Assembly (NCBI GenBank): GCA_008973525.1
Contig: WACJ01000525.1
Coordinates: 1,302,001 to 1,366,000 of the forward strand
Source of the DNA: Stenopsyche tienmushanensis
Lineage: Eukaryota; Arthropoda; Insecta; Trichoptera; Stenopsychidae
DNA length: 64,000 nt
Direction: 5' to 3'
The translations under genes were made by a program, and so were the position numbers. Positions 60,015 to 64,000 of this stretch are shown one piece after another. The notes beneath the pieces were generated by a model. It did no database searches. It was not told the DNA's origin and was given only the letters and a program-made list of their open reading frames with translations. Position 1 is the first letter of the stretch; each line of letters begins with the position of its first letter.

Positions 60015-61323
60015 CAATACTTCTCTGGAAGATTGTTGATTTCTTGAAATGCATTCAGCTATATGACCCTTCTAAGCAAGATTATAAAATCTTATTTAAT
60101 ACGAATCATTGCCGTGAATCATGGAATTAAGCACTGAAATATATATATTTATTCTAGAAACGACGTAAATTTATGGCGCATCGACCGGTTTGAATCTTTT
60201 ATTTCTGCTATTATTGAAGAAGACCACCTATTAACGTCTCTGTATAAAGTTACCACTTTATAAGCGACGTAATGTGAATTTTATTCAAAGCCATAAATAA
60301 TGTATCGCTATGCACTATCGCATTACATGCATACAAATATTTTACTTCCCCATCGCGCTCTCAGGTAATGTCATTAGAAATACCAGTGCTAATTTCTCGT
60401 TGTAAAATTAGCGCGAGCATTAATTTATTCCAAGGCGAGCTACCGTTTTGTCAATAACAATTTGCCAAAAAAAAAAAAAAAAAAAATGCGGATACACACA
60501 TTAATTTGTAATCGTTGCTGCCAATCTCTCGGGATCGCGCTAAGAATGTCCATCGTCCTTAATGGATAGGCGAAATTATGCAAGCGCCTCCATAAATAAG
60601 ACGTTCCGAATCACTTAAAGCCAAAAACGTGTGACACAAAAGCGCTTCGAACGACACTTTTTTTCGCTATTCTCGATTTTACGTGCTCTGCCATATTTAT
60701 ATCGTCTTCATGGCGGTCGCAATTCATTCCACATCGCGATGTGTCCAATAAAGCGAAGATTTAGTGTTCGGAGAAACATTATTTGCTATAAATCGAGGCT
60801 TTATTATTTTTTATGGTTATTTTATGCTTATTTTAATGCGCCAACGCTACAAAGAAGGAGGGAACTGAAAACTTTTCGACGTGTGTACAAAAATACTTTT
60901 CTTTCGATATCCACGATTCCAATACGTATTGCTTTTATATCTTGTGATGCGACAAGGTATATTATATACCAATGGCTTTCATAATATTTATTTATTAGGT
61001 GTTAATCCTAGAATAGTTCCTGGATTCTTATCATAAAATGCGTTCAAATTCAGATTGTTGAAATCAAATTCATCGTATGGAAGCTCGGAAGTAAATATTC
61101 ATATTTCCGATCAATCATCTCGATCCATGTTTCGACTTCATTCCTGCTTTTAAATAAGTAAACATTTAAATGATAAAGTCAGACAGGATCGTCGAAGAGT
61201 GATCGATTTGATACAAAAATTCGAATAAAATTGATGGAATCATTTATAGGTCAATGATGATAATTCTCTAACTTGTATCAGATTCAACGCGCATATATAC
61301 AAAGACTCATTAACTATTAAATA
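60015..61323. other. Single-copy stretch with A20 run and a weak splice-like signal
   Basis: An uninterrupted run of 20 A lies at 60467-60486. TTACTTCCCCATCGCGCTCTC leads to AG/GTAATG at 60364/60365, a weaker fused acceptor-donor on the + strand. A 117-residue + frame (60631-60984) has no domain. Confidence 0.4.
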
Positions 61324-61797
61324 TACACTAAAACTTTTTTTTGTGCGGTAGATGCGTTCCGCGGAAAATCGCACAAAAAAAGCTATGATTTATATAGAAA
61401 AAGTGAAGATGCGTTCCATGGATTTTAAAAACCGCATAACTCTGAAACAGGTATATAAAATATATCCAAAATCGCATAAAAAAAGTTAATAAAAAAACAG
61501 GAAAATAATAAGGCAATTAAAAAATAACATTCTGGATATCTGACATCTGGCATCTCAAATGACAGACATCCACAACAATCAATCAAAGAGCGTGATCGTA
61601 ATTCAGCGATAGTAGATGCAATATGATTTATAGTCACAAATTATATATTGTTTCCAAATTTCGGTTAATGTTGATGATTTATTTCCTATTTTATCCAAAA
61701 TATCTCGATACTCACTCTTTATGAAATTTTAAAAAAAATAAAAATTGATTTAAAAAAGTCGCATAACTTCGAAATCGCACAAAAAGAGGTTTTATAA
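61324..61797. mobile_element. Family D element (copy 3)
   Basis: Left end CACTAAAACTTTTTTTTGTGCGG and right end CGCACAAAAAGAGGTTTTA are imperfect inverted repeats, each beside a TA. The left 140 bases match copies 1 and 2, and the right 120 bases match the left part of copy 1, so it is inverted relative to copy 1. Confidence 0.78.
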
Positions 61798-61799
61798 CA

Positions 61800-62337
61800 T
61801 TAACCTGTTGAGGAGCGAGCAAATTTCAAATCGATGAAGTCGTTGATGTCATAATCGCTTTACGCCGATTACTTTCTGTCAGCTCCTAATCAGCCTAAGA
61901 CAATCTTCAATTCGAGGCAGAGTCAATTGTAAATGAACATTTGATAACATACAAGATCGCGTCATTTCTTTACATAAACAATGCACAAAAAATCGATTCA
62001 TTTGCTCCTCCTTTAGAAGGAAATGATAATTGAACAAAGACTCATTCAACACGCAGCGAAGAACGGCAAGTAGTTAAATAAACAAACAATATTCGGTCGT
62101 TTCTTTGCGTAAACAAATAACACACTTGAAATCGAAATCATTGTAAGTCGATAAATTTGGGCTTAACGATCTATACAATCATGCGATGCATGTGAGGAAG
62201 CTATCCGTCTCAGTCTCCCGAACTGCGCTAAGTCCTCTCTTTCTCTGTCTGTCTCCGAGCTTCAATGTGCAAGAGTGCTCTTTTTGGGACATGAGAATTC
62301 GGACATACATATATGTCGATGCTCCTCAACAGCTTAA
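61800..62337 (-). mobile_element. TTAA miniature element, family C, full length
   Basis: 530 bp between TTAA copies at 61800-61803 and 62334-62337. Ends are CCTGTTGAGGAGCGAGC and GATGCTCCTCAACAG, cleanly inverted. The interior matches copies at 29.8 and 43.5 kb, except that both termini (CTGTTGAGGAGC) differ from CCTTTTCGTTAGTGAG. It is therefore a terminal variant on the same body, and it starts just beyond the family D element. Confidence 0.88.
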
Positions 62338-64000
62338 AATGATATTTAAATTTGAAGATAAACACCATTGAAGGTTTTTAAGCAGTTTCAGTACGTGCAG
62401 AACTAGGAAATCAGTTCGTATTTAAATCACGGTCTGAATTTGCATATAAACTATTTACCGTCCAATTAGGTGAATCTATAAAGGACTGATTTGCAAAACG
62501 TTTTAAAATAATTGCCAACTCTTCTTGGGAGATCTTTTGTATTTATCTAAATCTTGTGGATGTGCTGAATATAATTTTAATAAATTCCACGAATAAAACA
62601 TTGTTTAGCGACTATAATTCGATTTATGTCAGTATGATTTGGAGATCAAAACCATAAAAAAACATTCAAGCATAATGTAATTGTTTCCAAGAGTTGATAC
62701 GTTCAAATATTAGCTCAGAGAACCCCGAGGGTGGAAAAATGACAAAAGTTTGCGATATATTAGCAAAGTTTGAATAGGTCACAAAATGTGACAAACAAAA
62801 AATTTATTTTGTATTCGCGTCCAATAATCAAGTATGTATCATAGATAAAGAACTTCGCATCCAATGTTTTATTTAGCTGCATTCGTGCAACATCCTCATG
62901 GGATTCCAAGAAGTCGATAGTTCTTAGAACTGCATTCTAATACATATATTCTGTTTGGCAAACGTTTAAGGATATATTAATTTAATTAATGGTATTTCCT
63001 CCGATGCAAATCTGTTTTTTTAATCTGGTGTAAATTGAAGATTAAATATTTAAATGACGATGTCTATAGTTGGACGAAATTGAATGAATTGAGTTTATAA
63101 AGCGAATATATTTTGTCGACAGTCAGTAAAATGGAAGACTTGTCTACGTCTTCATTTCAGGATAAGTTGCTGTTTGTTTAGGGTTGCCATTATTGAGTTT
63201 CGCAATACGGACAGTATAAATTTGTCAGGCATCGTCTGTCAGGTTTAATCAAATAAGATATTGTTACAGGGCCCTTTATATCAAGTGTTACTAACGCTTT
63301 TATTGCTGCCAAATTATTATTTATTAGCGTGTGATTATAAGTAATCGAAGACTTATTCAGGTGGTGTTTTTTTTTCATTAGCAGATTTAACACTATCATT
63401 GCCTGGACTTAACGCTTGATTTTGATAACTTGATTGTTTATAAAAAAGTCAGTTTTACTGGCATGTTTTCTGATGCTACTCATCTTACGATCCAACGGAG
63501 TTTTTGTCGTCCAGGTATAAAATATTATGACGCATCACATGTCACGGTATCGACGTCTTGATGTAATCTTTCAGCTATCAATTACTTCTAGACCAGTTTT
63601 TCCTCGGCGTTTGATTAATGTCTTCAGATAATGGAACGTCGTGATTATAAATTATTCGTCGCATATTGTACTGTTGAGCCGGAGACGTCGGTGTGATAAA
63701 TTAGTCGAAAACGACGCAGTTATGTTCCTAGAAGAGCTTTTTATCCGTCGGAACCAACAAATTATTTCGCGAATATGATGTCGTAAAAACGTAAGCTCTC
63801 TCACTCGTGGCGATTGATAAATTTGCGTTTTTTTTTCATCAGCGTCTTCCATTACATATTCAAGATGCGACCTTTGAAAAATGTTGACGTCGTATGAATT
63901 ATTTATTTGTTAACAGCTTTTTTCTTCTCTCCACTAAACGGGTTATCTTCGAGTACAGACGAAACGCCATTTTACATCTAAAATAATGTTACATCGTTAC
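62338..64000. other. Single-copy stretch to window end
   Basis: AT-rich, with short frames only (63190-63399 -, 63652-63852 -), none with a domain. GTCGTCCAG/GTATAA near 63515 is a weak fused splice-like signal. Nothing else was supported. Confidence 0.45.

Noticed and set aside
60467..60486. A20 run as retroelement poly-A tail
   Set aside because: No upstream retroelement-like sequence or target duplication recognised; treated as a simple repeat.
61328..61637. Minus frames resembling 51472-51702
   Set aside because: Similarity is just the DNA homology of family D ends. The translation is low-complexity and not a known protein.
1..64000. CRISPR arrays, bacterial operons, rRNA genes
   Set aside because: No regularly spaced short direct repeats, no ribosome-binding-site/ORF trains and no rRNA-like conserved cores were seen.

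Overview
The window reads as eukaryotic, gene-poor nuclear DNA from an invertebrate, most probably an insect. It is AT-rich, has no operon-like coding, and holds no open frame long enough to be a convincing intact gene. Recognisable protein fragments all come from cut-and-paste DNA transposons typical of insect genomes: mariner, a second Tc1/mariner-type fragment, pogo/Tigger (Jerky/CENP-B type), piggyBac and hAT. All are truncated, frameshifted or internally deleted. Species cannot be fixed from the sequence alone.

Layout. 1-8.4 kb: a piggyBac relic (1300-1843), a complete non-autonomous hAT element with perfect 8-bp target duplications (2212-2906), a candidate terminal-repeat element (4624-5234) and a TA-flanked element with GTGCG-type termini (6326-6926). 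8.4-16.2 kb: a mariner relic (8386-8850), a second piggyBac fragment (12545-12876), and a cluster of TTAA-type miniature elements into one of which a hAT copy has inserted (15130-16235). 19.1-20.3 kb: two nested hAT copies, one keeping the transposase dimerisation domain. 22-31.6 kb: TTAA miniature elements, a fold-back repeat (28208-28306), a pogo terminus and another hAT copy. 34-49.8 kb: a mariner relic with a tRNA-like stretch beside it, pogo relics, an element with 23-bp inverted ends (40128-40785), more hAT and TTAA copies, and an unclassified element with a coding 3' end (48940-49480; second copy 54823-55260). 53-62.3 kb: a piggyBac fragment, a pogo transposase relic carrying a nested TTAA element, then adjacent GTGCG and TTAA elements.

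Between these lie long single-copy stretches, several of higher GC (about 0.45-1.1, 17-18, 20.6-21.5, 23.2-24.4, 25-25.5, 28.8-29.6, 33-33.7, 44.2-45.4, 46.5-48.3, 54-54.5 and 56-57.4 kb), with no coding I can defend. The most interesting non-repeat signals are strong juxtaposed splice signals on the + strand (37387/37388, 37431/37432, 50583/50584, weaker 60364/60365), which read as recursive-splicing sites or micro-exon borders. They suggest that part of the window lies in a very long intron transcribed rightward. That is inference; no flanking host exon is identified.

No new defence-like or enzymatic system is visible. The novel-looking items are the unclassified element with conserved C-terminus FVKTE, the TTAA families B and C that share a core in opposite orientation, and the candidate recursive-splicing sites.
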